This document shows, piece by piece, positions 23,390-35,100 of a stretch of 64,000 bases of DNA; the stretch's first letter is position 1, and every line of letters starts with the position of its first letter. Source of the stretch: Erigeron canadensis (lineage: Eukaryota > Streptophyta > Magnoliopsida > Asterales > Asteraceae); the NCBI RefSeq assembly GCF_010389155.1, contig NC_057766.1:33799516-33863515 (forward strand), written 5' to 3'. The notes under the pieces are model-generated. The model was given only the letters and a program-made list of their open reading frames with translations. It had not been told where the DNA came from and did no database searches. The position numbers were made by a program, and so were the translations under genes.

Positions 23390-24640
23390 GGACTAATTTA
23401 ATAAGAATATAAGTATATATATAATATAAAGATCAATGGACTCGAAAATACCAAATAAATTATACATTGGTATAATATTAATTGATGACATTGATTTTAA
23501 AATATGATTTATTAAAAGAAGTATTTCTTTTGGGCAATTTAGAAGAACAAATGAAACTATTATATATTATGACGTTGACGAGATATAATGACATTTTTTA
23601 AGATACTAGTATAGGACATGGATCTATGCAGTTAAGTAAGTACTTACTGGGTGACTTGTGGACAATGTAGGACTTTTGGACAGGTAGTGGACTTGTTTCA
23701 GGTATACCTGACTATTCGTATTCTTGTTCGTTGATCTAGAGTACTTATACTTGTGCTGTTTTCAAGTGAATTTCGTAGCCCTTCTTTTTACATGTTTTGG
23801 GTGAAAAGTATACTTTCTTTTTAAACAGTTTTGTCGATTTCTGTTTATGTTCAATATTGAGTCTGTGCGTATAGAGTTACTTATGTCATTTGACGTGCTT
23901 CTGTCTTGTTGTATGTATGTGATTATGTGTGTGTTGTTGTGCTTAATGACGTGCTTTTTGTATGTATTGGAAACTTGAGACTTTGAGACTTTGGATTAAG
24001 GCAGGTACCGTAAGTCCGGAGTTTGAGACATTGAGGTCTTTGAGACTTCTGACTTGAGACTTTGAGACTTGGACTTTGGACTTGAGTACTTTGATTTATA
24101 TGGCGTAACTCTGCTCATTACATATTGAACAAATACTTGTTTTCGATTAAAAGAATCGACAAAAGACTTATTTATTCGACTAGACTTTTTGACTAAAACC
24201 TATGAAACTCACCAACCTTTGTGTTGACACATTTTAGTATAATTTTCAGGTACTCAGGCTAATCAGGGATAAAGACTGTTATGCTAGGCTTGGACTTCGG
24301 AGATTAGTGCTCCTTCATTTATTGTCAGACTTTAAAGCTAAATGCCTTTGATTATTCCTTTATGGACCTGGTTGTAATAAACTATTCTAGCATTATTATG
24401 ACTTGAACTCATGTTCCGGGAATATATTCATTATAATCTATTTCATTTAGTGGTATCTATGTAATTCCATGTCGTGTTGTACTTTTCATGACACCTCATG
24501 TTTCCGTCAACGGTGGGGTGTTACATATCACCTCCTATGATCTATCACACTCTAGGACCTATCACCCCACCATCTCACCACCACTAACTCAACGGCCGCA
24601 GCAACGCGCGGGTACCGTTCTCATAATATATTATGTAAGT
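21285..24640 (+). repeat. GGTACC-ended dispersed element, copy 2, split by an LTR
   Basis: The left part (about 21285-21519) repeats copy 1: CTTCAAATATCAACCACTCA, CCATAAATCATT, CGATAAATCATAAAAG. The right part (24525-24625) contains the CATCACC-rich tail and CAGCAACGCGCGGGTACCGT. The 3 kb solo LTR lies between them, exactly where copy 1 is continuous. This gives both the element structure and the order of insertion. Confidence 0.6.
21520..24524. mobile_element. Solo LTR of about 3.0 kb
   Basis: It begins TGTGACAACCGTCATC and ends GGTGGGGTGTTACA, with TG...CA ends as on many plant Ty3/gypsy LTRs. Flanking 5-mers CATCA (21515-21519) and TATCA (24525-24529) match at four of five positions. The interior has an AT-rich part with (TA)n runs near 22350-22400 and 23357-23387, and phrases such as CAACGCCGGTCAACC, but no retroviral-type coding domains. 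The left boundary is less certain than the right. Confidence 0.6.
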
Positions 24641-24738
24641 TATGCTTCATGGAGGGGGCTTGGCACCCGCTAACCACCCCTCCCTCCGCCATTGTTTATT
24701 GTGAATGTTGGTATGTTATTAATTATTAGTAACTAATG

Positions 24739-26233
24739 AAAATAAAAGAAAGAGTTAATTACAGAAATCGTCCTTATCGTGGACCTTCACTTGCAGTTTT
24801 CGTCCATAAGTTTAATAAATTACAGTTTTAGTCTAAAAACTTTTCCCCGTCAACACTTTTAGTCCTAGATAGTAACGTCCGTGAAAAAATTCATCACGTG
24901 CCAACCATGTGATGGTATTTTTGTCATTTTCCTTCTTTCATTTATCACACTTTCACTCCAAATTTTTTGTTACCTTCTTTTTTCCAGATCTTCATCATTG
25001 TATATAAATATCTATCATTATCATTAATCAATCTTTATACCTACACACACCTATACATACACACATAAAAAAAAATCTTAGATCTATCAATACAAATTTC
25101 TCTATTTGTATCCATACATACACATTAATCTATTAGTATTCATTACTCCTCATCTTCTTACTTTTTATGATTTCTTTACAACAAAAACTTTCATTACACA
25201 CAAGATACTCATATTGTTATCAATCTGTAAAAACCATAACATCAATTGCATTCACCCTTCAACATCATCACTATTTTTTTTTCTCTATCTTTATCTTTCT
25301 CACTGGAAGTTTTTTTTTTTCCGACAACAACTCCATTAGCAGTTGTAAGGGTGGTGGCCATATTTGGATCTGGATTGTGATGGATCGGTTGGAATATGGT
25401 CAGAAATTACCATCACCACCGATGGTGGTAGCTGTTTAATAGCCACCGGCTCAATGTCACTTCATGCCTTCATCGCCACCACGAATCTCCAGCCACCACC
25501 ACTGTGTGAATTAATGGGATTACAACTTAAAACCCATTTGATTCACCGCCATCAGTTACCACGTTTTGTCTTCTTTTTGTCGAATTTGATTTGTTAATAT
25601 TGAATGGGTCTTGCATTGGGTCTATGTTTAGACATGGATCTAGATTTTGTTTTGAGATATCAAATAGTTAATTACAATGATTTTGACCCATACTATCTCA
25701 GATTTTGTAGGTAGATTAAAACAATTTTTTTTTTTGATATTGGTATGTTTTAAGAAAAAAGATAATGTTTGACTCGTTTTATTTAGATCTACAATTTATC
25801 AAAAAAGTGCAAAAAGATTATTTATTTGAGAATTTCATATTTTTAATTTTTGATATGAATATATATGTTTGATTTGTGTTGTTGAATGACACCAAACAAA
25901 TGAAATAAATTTGTTTCTTATGTTAAATTTTGATGTTTGATATAGATATTGATACCAAAATAAATAGATGATTATTGAAATGATAAATGATAACAGAGGT
26001 AAAAATTCAAGTTTAATCATAATTTTGGACCTGTTTTAATGGGAAAAGGACAATTATACCCATCACATGCTATACACGTGATTTTGTTTTTAACGGAGGT
26101 TTATGATCATGACCAAAAGTGTTGACGGGGCAAAGTTTTTGGACTAAAACTGTAATTTATTAAATTTAGGGACGAAAGCTGCAAGTGAAAGTCCACTATA
26201 AGGACGATTTGTGTAATTAACTCTAAAATAAAA
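24739..26233. mobile_element. TIR element (MULE-like), about 1.47 kb
   Basis: The left end AGAGTTAATTACAGAAATCG (24751) and right end ending TGTAATTAACTCT (26224) belong to inverted arms of about 150 bp. Shared blocks include ACGAAA-TGCAAGTGAA, TTTAATAAATTACAGTTTTAGTC and CCCGTCAACACTTTT. AAAATAAAA occurs just outside both ends (24739-24747 and 26225-26233), an imperfectly placed target duplication. The interior (about 24960-26040) has a TATA-like GTATATAAATATC, a pyrimidine-rich leader and a stretch with mixed CCACCACC codons that looks like captured host sequence. No intact gene is seen. Confidence 0.7.
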
Positions 26234-26453
26234 TAGAAAAGTAACAAAGATTTACGTGTACTTTGGCCATGAAGGATGTCTAATGCCCTTCACGAGCTTT
26301 GAGCTCAGTTTTAGACATGTAAAAACTCACACAACCTGCACTAAACTTCCAATTAATTAACACTAGTGCTATTTTGAGAAAGACTTTTTCATGGTAATAT
26401 ATCTAGTGCTATTTTGAATTATGGTAGAGATTATATCCGTCGTGACATATAAC

Positions 26454-28347
26454 TAAGGGGCAATTTGGTTCAGAGAAATTTTTTAAAGTAATTGGAATCT
26501 GTTAAAAGATTTGGAATTAGAAGAAATTGGAATATGAAAGTTTTAAAATATGTCTTGTGTTTGGTTGACAGAATTCAATAGAATCTAGTTAAACATAAAC
26601 TAATTTAAATGACTAATCTAACCTTTCTTCCATTTTTTATGATATCATTTTCTCTCCAATTTTAATAATATGTTATAGTTTTATGTTAATAATAATACTC
26701 GTAATACATATAAATATTACAGTAATTAATATACACTGATATACGGAATCTTATTGTTAGGTCCGTTTGACCGATGCATATCGAAATCTGTACGAATCTA
26801 GATGTGCGAAATCCATCTAGATCCGTTCTTGAGGCTATAAACAAACACACATTTATACAAACCAAAATAGATATAGAACAGGGGATATAAAATAATTCCT
26901 TTGTCATTAATCGAATGATTACAAGAATGAATCCGTTTAATATACATCTCAATGATTCCGGATTACAACCAATCGAGACGACTCTTGATAATGAATTACA
27001 TGGTGGCGGAATGGCGGGGCATAGATCTCTACCCCGATCCCTATGGACGACTCTCTATTGCAACTAGAACCATCAATTGAAATCAATAACCTAAGAAACC
27101 TATATATAGGCTAAACATATATGGGCTGCACCTGTTAATTTCGTGGCTGCCATAATTGGTTTGATGTTAATAACCTCAAAGGATTAACATCAAAGGAATA
27201 ACTATAATAGAATAACTTCAAAGCCTTTAAAATGTCAGCCTTAGAATTGTATTGCAACGGATAATAATAAGTGCCCGAAAACTGCACTAAGATTTATTCA
27301 TGGACCGATGAGCGTTTGTGACCGTTTACAATAGTGAATACTGAAACAGACAATTCCTGATGCCCTCAAACAGATCCACTATCGCCTATTGGCTTTGCTT
27401 TAATAGATTCTATTTGACTGGAAGGAACATTATACGACTTTTTTACTTTGCAAGAGTAGTTTCGTTGGTGAAAGGGAGGGAGGAGTTTGACTGAAGCCCG
27501 ACCTCTATGATCTGAAATACATACCACACAGATATGAGCTATCCATCTCCATCCTCATTCATATCTATTATCCAACCACCATCGTTTCACCAGGAAAAAA
27601 AATAAACAACCATCCATGACTAATGACAATGAATTTCAATCATAATAGATTTCTCTTTCACTCTAGTCTCACGCATCTCTTTCTGAGTTTCTGTGCATCA
27701 CAGATCATGCTCTTATATGCATTAACCAACAATACAAACATCCCTGTTATCTTTCAAAAATATCTTAATTTTACTTTTATTAAAAAGACCATACCTTTAA
27801 ATAAAGAAAAAGAAAGAAAAATATATATCAAGTTGTTGTAAGTGGTGGCTGGTGGAGGTCGTTAGCCACTAATTGATGACGGTGGTTGATGGCCGGTTTT
27901 TGTCGCTTGTGATTGCTGCCATGGCGGTAGTTGGTGGTTGTGCTCCAGCAAAGATGGTTCCCAAAAAGAAATTGATATACGGAGATATAAAAAAAAAGAA
28001 GAGAAAAGATATACCTTTTCGAAAGAAGATTGTAGATCTAGTTTTTTCTTTTTTTTTTTGTCTAAAGCTTTTGATTAAGCAGCTATGGTGATTGGTGAAG
28101 ATGAAATATATGTTACATGGGTTTATTTGTTGTGGAGGGGCTTTTGGTCATTATGTGTGAATTCCAAAGAAATTGTGAACTTTCCATCCATATATTGAAA
28201 GAATTATACATTCCATGATATAAATAATTTGATGGAAAATTCTTAATTCCAATTCCATCTCTTTGCTCAACCAAACATAGGAAATGGTAGAATTTAAATT
28301 TCAATTCCTAAGAATTCCTAGGAATTCTACAAACCAAACATCCCTAA
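26454..28347. mobile_element. TIR element with TAA duplication, about 1.89 kb
   Basis: The left end GGGGCAATTTGGTT and the right end AACCAAACATCCC form a short inverted repeat flanked by TAA on both sides (26454-26456 and 28345-28347). The subterminal parts on both sides are rich in GGAATT/AATTCC words, as in many Harbinger/Tourist MITEs. The interior (26700-28110) does not code for a transposase and holds unrelated filler. Superfamily by TSD and end sequence only. Confidence 0.6.
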
Positions 28348-28416
28348 GGGTTATACATTATCATTTTTCATAGTGTTATTTTATAGTATATAGAGATTAT
28401 ATCTTTTTATTTTTAT

Positions 28417-28703
28417 TTTGGGTGAGATTATATCTTTTGAATGTTCGTTTTTTGGTCAGAGCCTGTTCACCCCATACGTGGTCTCTACACCCACTGGGCA
28501 GGATGCCATCGCGGTAGTTCACAAGGAAAACCCCCGGATAGATCGCCAAACGACACGACATCTACGACATTGAATGCCATATGGGGTAAAACTTGTCCCC
28601 CCTTGGATTCGAACCCTGGTTGCTCAAAGAACAAGCCTTTAATGGAGGTCTGGGATGTCACTGGGCCATCAACCCATTGGCATTTGGGTGAGATTATATC
28701 TTT
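28417..28703 (-). mobile_element. tRNA-derived SINE with 21-bp target duplication
   Basis: The SINE body (28438-28682, 245 bp) is read on the minus strand. Its A box is near 28655-28668 (TGGCCCAGTGAC on that strand) and its B box is CCAGGGTTCGAATCC (28605-28619). It is flanked by a perfect 21-bp direct repeat containing GGGTGAGATTATATC (28417-28437 and 28683-28703). Perfect duplications of this length mean a fairly recent L1-type retrotransposition. No poly(A) tail is obvious; the 3' end on the minus strand is A-rich. Confidence 0.8.
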
Positions 28704-30480
28704 CGTAACATATAAATAATGACGATACATAATGTATCGTAGAAAGATTCAGTTATCTTCTTAAGGTTAAGAAGAAGTCTTCTTTCAATTATAAAACTAT
28801 ATACATATTTTATCAATGTTTAAAAACCTAGATTTTGCTTGTAATCCGTTCACGGTTAAACCGAGTTGAGCTAGTAACCCAAACCAAATTTAAAACAATT
28901 TTTCTCATTTCTTTATAGTAAGTTTTTTGTCCAATTTCCTAGTCGTGATTGTGAAGAAGACTTTTTGACGTAACAGGTTTCCGTTAAAAACTTCTCATAA
29001 AAATGAAAAATAAATAAAGTGGAAACTATGTCGAAAGGGGGGGGGGGGGTAAATGAGTTGGAACCCTCTGGTCCCATGTACCGTTTTGGTACCCAGAGCG
29101 CACACCGCATAGAAAGTCCTTCCCTCTCTGCTCATCCTTCCCCGTTCCTAGCTTAGCTCTCACTATTGAAGCTCGTACGCAATGAGCCTCTCACGTTTAA
29201 CTGAGATTGCTGCTTAGTCCTTTTCAAAAGCCTAATTCGTTCGCCTACGAATAGTCAGAAAAGTCTAACTCTTTCACCTATAGGTAGCCAAAATCCTAGA
29301 AAAAAGGAACTTGATGATGTTCTTCTCCCCTCGTGGTTTCTATCTATAGATGGCCGGTAACTTACCATTCTCACACATGATTCACTAAATATAGTTTCTG
29401 CTATTGCCTTTGGCAAGATTTAAAGTGAAAAATATCTCTTAAAATATTTTGTTGTAAAAATCTTTTTTTTTTTCTTTTCATATTTATAATTAATTTTTAT
29501 TTGATTGTTTAGGTCATATATTTCTAACATTTTTTTTTTCTTCTCCAAAGTGTAAACTATATTAATAACAAACTATATACATGCAAATATGCAATCTACT
29601 TTTACAAGAATCGGATATATCTGATTTGCTAAACAAAGTAGATGCTCAATATATTCAGTTACCCTACTCACTAAAAAGATCAGTTAAACGTTAAATTCAA
29701 ACTGAAATCCCATAAGGGATGTACCATACAACCACACATACAAATTTGAGTATATATCATGCCCACACAAACAACTATATACATCTAACCCAGGTGTTAG
29801 CACTATAATAAGGTTAAGAAGTGTCAACTTTCACCACTTTTAATTTTTATTCGCACATACTAGCTATTAGACTACTCCAATTATGTCATATACCCTCATA
29901 TTGTAGCTGAATTACATATCTTCTAAACATCTCGATATTAGAAGAAATCTTTCTAACATTTAAACTCAATAAACTCGAACTTTAAAGTATCACTAATATT
30001 CTTAAATCTTAATAATAGCTTTATCATTTTTGTTTTCACTTACAAATATATTTTTGTTTTTGTCTTACCAAATGTGATAAACGGAAACACTACAAGGAAT
30101 TTTGAACTATATGTATGTATTTTGTGTCTATTAGTAGACATTTTGCTTATATAAACTCATAAAAATATCATAGAACCAACTTACTTTTATTTTTTGAAAG
30201 ATAATTTTCGGATATAAACAAACATTTTCACTGTCAAATGACGAAATTCTAACTTGACAGTGTCTAAACAGGGTCTCACTATCTCGTGCTAAGCAAAGGT
30301 GCGAAAGGAAAAACACAACAGGCTTCCCAACCACTAATTGAAGATTACTGAAATATGAATTTACATTAGGCATCAAATGATAAAAACCAACTTAATTTTA
30401 CTAATGATAAATAATGTCAATACAAACTCATTAGTCGTAGATTGAAGTATAGTACAAGACGGATTAGCCCAAAGGTAATC
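28704..30480. other. Intergenic, no gene seen
   Basis: Mostly AT-rich. A poly(G) tract of about 14 G lies at 29037-29050, followed by a less AT-rich patch (29050-29220) with CTCTGGTCCCATGTACC. I recognise no coding sequence in it. Confidence 0.5.
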
Positions 30481-30760
30481 AATATACTCACTCGTAAACC
30501 ACTGGGTTAAACCCCAGTGGTCAGGGGTGTTTCACTAAACCTGCTATGCGGGGTCTTAAGAGAGTTTATTCCAAGGTCTCGAGTTCGAGTCTTGGTAGGT
30601 CCTCCTCGACGGTATTTTCCAATTAAGGAGTTGGTATGGTGAAAAAGGCTATTTAAAATTCGCTTAGTACATGACCCTTTCGTTGTGCGATTAACACACA
30701 TCATACGCGTCTGACGTAAAATTCACTTGTAAAAAAAAAATAAAAATATACTCACTCGTA
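30481..30760 (+). mobile_element. tRNA-derived SINE with A-tail and 16-bp target duplication
   Basis: The SINE body is 30497-30744. It has an A-box-like CCAGTGGTCAGGGGTG (30515-30530), a B box GAGTTCGAGTCTTGG (30581-30595) and an A-rich tail (30731-30744). The perfect repeat AATATACTCACTCGTA flanks it (30481-30496 and 30745-30760). Insertion is recent by the perfection of the repeat. Confidence 0.82.
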
Positions 30761-31075
30761 CTTATCCAAAAAGCACATTTTAATTGTAAAAATACCTTAA
30801 TAAGGTGCTAGCTGAACATCCTAATATTATTTTATATTTAAAATTAGTAATATAAATAAAGGATTTGTTAGTGATAGCCCTTAAGGTTGTCAGTAAAAAC
30901 TAATTGGGTGCATTAAAATTTATACTTGCTGTTAGGAAAATCAGAGACGGTTTTTAATATATAATGTACAAGTTTTTAATATTATCATTTTCGTATAAAT
31001 AATAATAATAATAATAATAATAATGATAACTAAAAGGAAAATATAAATTCAGATAGTCTTTACGTAGTCAAAATT
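30761..31075. other. Intergenic, upstream of the kinase gene
   Basis: AT-rich, with an (AAT)n microsatellite at 31000-31024. It probably includes distal promoter sequence of the kinase gene. Confidence 0.5.
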
Positions 31076-31079
31076 AGTT

Positions 31080-32146
31080 GAACAGAACAGTTTGGTGGGT
31101 TTGTTTGTCTCAAGTTGTCTCGTACGGATAGAGAAAAGCTTCAAATCCCTAGGTACGTTCTTCGTACGCCTGTCATCATCTTCTCCCCTTCCCTCCTTCC
31201 TTCATTATGTTATATTTTTTATAATTATTTATAATAATTATTATTATTATTATATATGCATATTATATAATTATATATGAAGAAGATATGTTTAATTCAA
31301 TTGAAAAAATAAAATATGTGCTTGCATTTTTATAATTAAGATCGATTTTGATGTGTTACTTTGTGTTCAGTTTTATAATTTGTTTGATTAAACTGATTTT
31401 TTGAAATTGAATTATAAAGTTTGATTTTTTAAAAATTATTTTTAGTTAATTTGGTACTTTGTTGAAATTAAGTTTGTTTTTATTAAATTGCTGCTTCAAA
31501 AAGTAATGTAGCTTTCTAAAATTTGTTTATAAAAGAGAGGTGTTATGATAAAGGGGAGAAAATAATCAAAATAGAAAAAAAAACAGATTTTTTAAAAACT
31601 GTTTTTGATGAATTTTATATACCATTATACGAGTATTTGTTTTTCTGTAAGTATAAGTAAATTAATTTAAATCGTTGTTCCGTTTTTCGTGATGAGGAAT
31701 TAGAGATTCTTATGATAATGTCACCAGTTTTTATTACTATTTATTGTTTTTGAATGATTTATTGGATCTTATCAATTATTGTTATTGTTATAAACTACAA
31801 TTCAATGCCATAGGACTAGTAAAATAGCTGACATCTTGGGTTACTTATAGAGTATAGGCACGCGCGCGTGTATGTATAAATTTTTTTCGAGGAACTTTTG
31901 TTCTTAATGTTTGCAGGGTTGTGTATCAGCTTTTAGTTTGTTTGGAAATTTGTTTAATTTATTTGTTAGAACGCTTTGAAATGATGTTGTAGTCACCGAC
32001 ATTGTCACGTGAGAGGACTTGAAAGTTGAAAATGGTTCTTGGTGAAGTCAATGTAGTGATGTTAGCATTGTTGGAAGGGTGTGTAACATTTATCTGATTG
32101 ACGTGTTTTGAATCTTAGGTTAAAAGTATTTTTATTCAGTAAAATT
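31080..32146 (+). other. Putative 5' UTR with intron of the kinase gene
   Basis: A pyrimidine-rich leader-like stretch (about 31080-31152) ends at a good donor, CCCTAG|GTACGTTC. An acceptor, AATCTTAG|GTTAAAAG, lies at about 32119, shortly before the start codon. The sequence between is T-rich, as plant introns are. A second possible acceptor, TTTGCAG|GGTTGTG, lies near 31917. Without transcripts the exact 5' UTR structure is inference. Confidence 0.4.
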
Positions 32147-35100
32147 ATGGAAGCACAAAAAAGGAAGTTTCCGGTTAATGCAACGGATTATAAGCTATAT
32201 GAGGAAATTGGTGAAGGAGTTAGTGCCTCCGTGTATAGGGCACTTTGCGTTCCATTAAATGAGACAGTCGCAATCAAGGTTCTTGATATGGAAAGGTGCA
32301 ATAATGATCTGGTATGCTGTTCTCCTTTTTAAGTTCATTAATTGAACACGTGGGGTTAAAGGTTACCGATATAGGTTTAGGGTTACAGTTAACATTTTAT
32401 TTTGTTTGAATTAGGATGGCATCCGTCGGGAAGTGCAGACCATGAGCTTGATTAATCATCCAAATTTGTTACGGGCGTATTGCTCTTTTACAGTGGGCCA
32501 CAACCTTTGGGTTGTTATGCCATATATGGCTGGTGGATCATGTCTTCACATAATGAAATCATCTTTTCCAGACGGTTTTGAAGAATCCGTTATTGCTGCA
32601 TTACTTAAAGAGGTTCTTAAAGCATTGGTTTATCTTCATGCACATGGGCATATTCACAGAGATGTAAAGGTACTCCATTTTTTCTTTGTTCTCGCAGGTT
32701 CACATTTTCTTTCGATAGAAGCATGCATATTCTTTCTGTTTATGGGTGTATTTTAATTTAGTTTCTAATAATACGAGCAATAATGATGTTGTATACAGGC
32801 AGGGAACATATTAGCTGATTTTAATGGTTCCATTAAGTTAGCAGACTTTGGAGTATCTGCATGCATGTTTGATGGGGATCGCCAACGTTCAAGAAATACC
32901 TTTGTTGGAACTCCTTGTTGGTATGTTTTTTAATATTTTCCGTAGTGAATGGAGTAAAGTTGTTCCAAAATATCTATTACATGTTTTAATGGTTTGTCTC
33001 TCATAGGATGGCACCTGAAGTTATGCAGCAACTTCATGGATACGACTTCAAGTAAGTGTTGGTTCATTTGTTTATCTGCTATCATACTCAAAGCACTATA
33101 AATCAAATAACTATATTGCATGCTAACAGAGCAGACATTTGGTCATTTGGAATCACTGCACTTGAACTTGCTCATGGCCATGCACCTTTTTCAAAGTATC
33201 CGCCAATGAAAGTAATTACATATTTCTTGATATTAAAAATCATAATGTTAATTTATAAAATTTTAAAAGGAATGTAAGAATATATATGCATCCTGCAGGT
33301 TTTGCTCATGACTCTGCAAAATGCACCACCGGGCCTGGATTATGAAAGGGACAAAAAGTTTTCAAAGGTTTGTGTCATTCTTGAAAGATTAGATTTTTAG
33401 ATTTCTCCATAACTTTATGCTAACTGGTAGTGTTTGGCAGTCTTTCAAAGATATGGTCGCTACTTGCTTAGTCAAAGACCCCAAAAAACGTCCCTCTGCA
33501 GATAAGCTGTTGAAGCACCAGTTCTTCAAACACACAAAAACAACTGATTATTTGGAACGTGCCATTCTTAAAGGCCTGTCTTCCTTAGGTGACCGTTTCA
33601 AGGTGTTAAAGGTACTCTGCCTATGTTAACCTTCAACTTTCCTGATTATTTGTTACTATACATCTACTTACTCCCCTTCCAACTTTTTTTTGTTGTAGAC
33701 AAAAGAAGCTGATCTTCTTGTACAGAACAAGGAATTATATGGGGATAAGGAACATTTGTCACAGGTAAAAGTGCTGCAATCATGAACAGCTTTTCCTACT
33801 AAGGTCACAAGTTTTTGCAGACTATATGATCTAATTCAGAGTTCCTATATGCAGCAAGAGTATATTCGGGGAATTAGTGCCTGGAATTTCAACTTGGAAG
33901 ACTTGAAGAATCAAGCAGAGCTTGTATGTGGTCAAAGATATGAAATACAGAATATAAAAGTTGATTATGAACACTTAATGCTCTTCTTTATAACCCCATT
34001 TTCTTTAATGGCAGATCAATGATTTTGATGAAAATTCAGATGGAGACCAAAAACCTTCAAAACAACAAAATGGGGTCAATGGTGCTACATTACCTGCAGT
34101 TAAGTTGTCGGCCAAGACATGTAATAATCATTCAGATGCTATATCTCAGGATACCGCTGATGAAATTTCTAATATGGAGAATCCATTGGTTTTATCATCT
34201 ATTAAGGCTCGTCAAGCACCTGAGTAAGATCATACATATACAACTGTCCAAAATTTTGTTTCCTTTTTTGGCGTTAGCTGTTATAATTATTATCCAAAAA
34301 TCAGCTCCCTGGTTCATACTTTGTGAGTAAAAGAAACAAGTAGACTCTTTTTTGCTTTCATTATTTATTTAGTGATGTATTAAGTTAATACAGGGGATGT
34401 TCTGATATTTGTGAAGATGACATGACAACTGTTAGCTCAACTGAACTAGATGAAACTCCATTAGATACTGAACAAGTTCCTGTGAAGCTGCTGCTAAAAG
34501 CCAAGGACCAAGAAACTGAAACCAATGATTTTGAGCATCTTAATTTCAAGGATTCTGTACAGAAAACTACTATTCATGAGTCAAGAAAGTACATGAGTGG
34601 TTCACTATTACCAGACAATGTTCTTTCTCCTACTAAGTTAGTTTCCAATGGTGAAAGGTAATAATTCTTTAAACTCTTGTTTTTCTGACCAGTGTAGTTT
34701 ATGCTCTCATTACTTTCCAGATACATCATAGTTACATCTTTTTCTTATTTTATTTTTTATAAAAAATGTGTTACAGTTTACACTGAATTTGGCAACTAAT
34801 TTTTTATTTATTTATCTGAAGGGAACTTTTTCAACCAAGATTTCGAGTAGAGCGCAATTACAGTGGTCCATTACAACACCTGCAGAAGAATAGTATGACT
34901 AGCTCTTCATCCGGTAAGCCATCCTTGACCTGTGAATGTCATTTCTTTCTTAATATATGGTTTCTCTCCCTCTCTTGTTCTCTTTTTTATCTATGTATTC
35001 ATTTGTGAGCTGGTGCAGTAGAAGATTTACCAGAAGGAGTTGTGGTCACGCAGAAGGGACGTTTTAAAGTCACTGAAGCTGGTTCGAGCCCCAAGGTACA

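Noticed and set aside
25106..25597. Overlapping open frames inside the 24.7-26.2 kb element
   Set aside because: Low-complexity pyrimidine-rich sequence, no domain, and frames overlap each other; kept only as possible captured cargo.
27623..28091. Two short open frames inside the 26.5-28.3 kb element
   Set aside because: No recognisable domain and lysine-rich or low-complexity tails; not supported as genes.
28605..28619. Possible tRNA gene from a B-box match
   Set aside because: No acceptor or anticodon stem can be formed; the surrounding target duplication shows it is a SINE.
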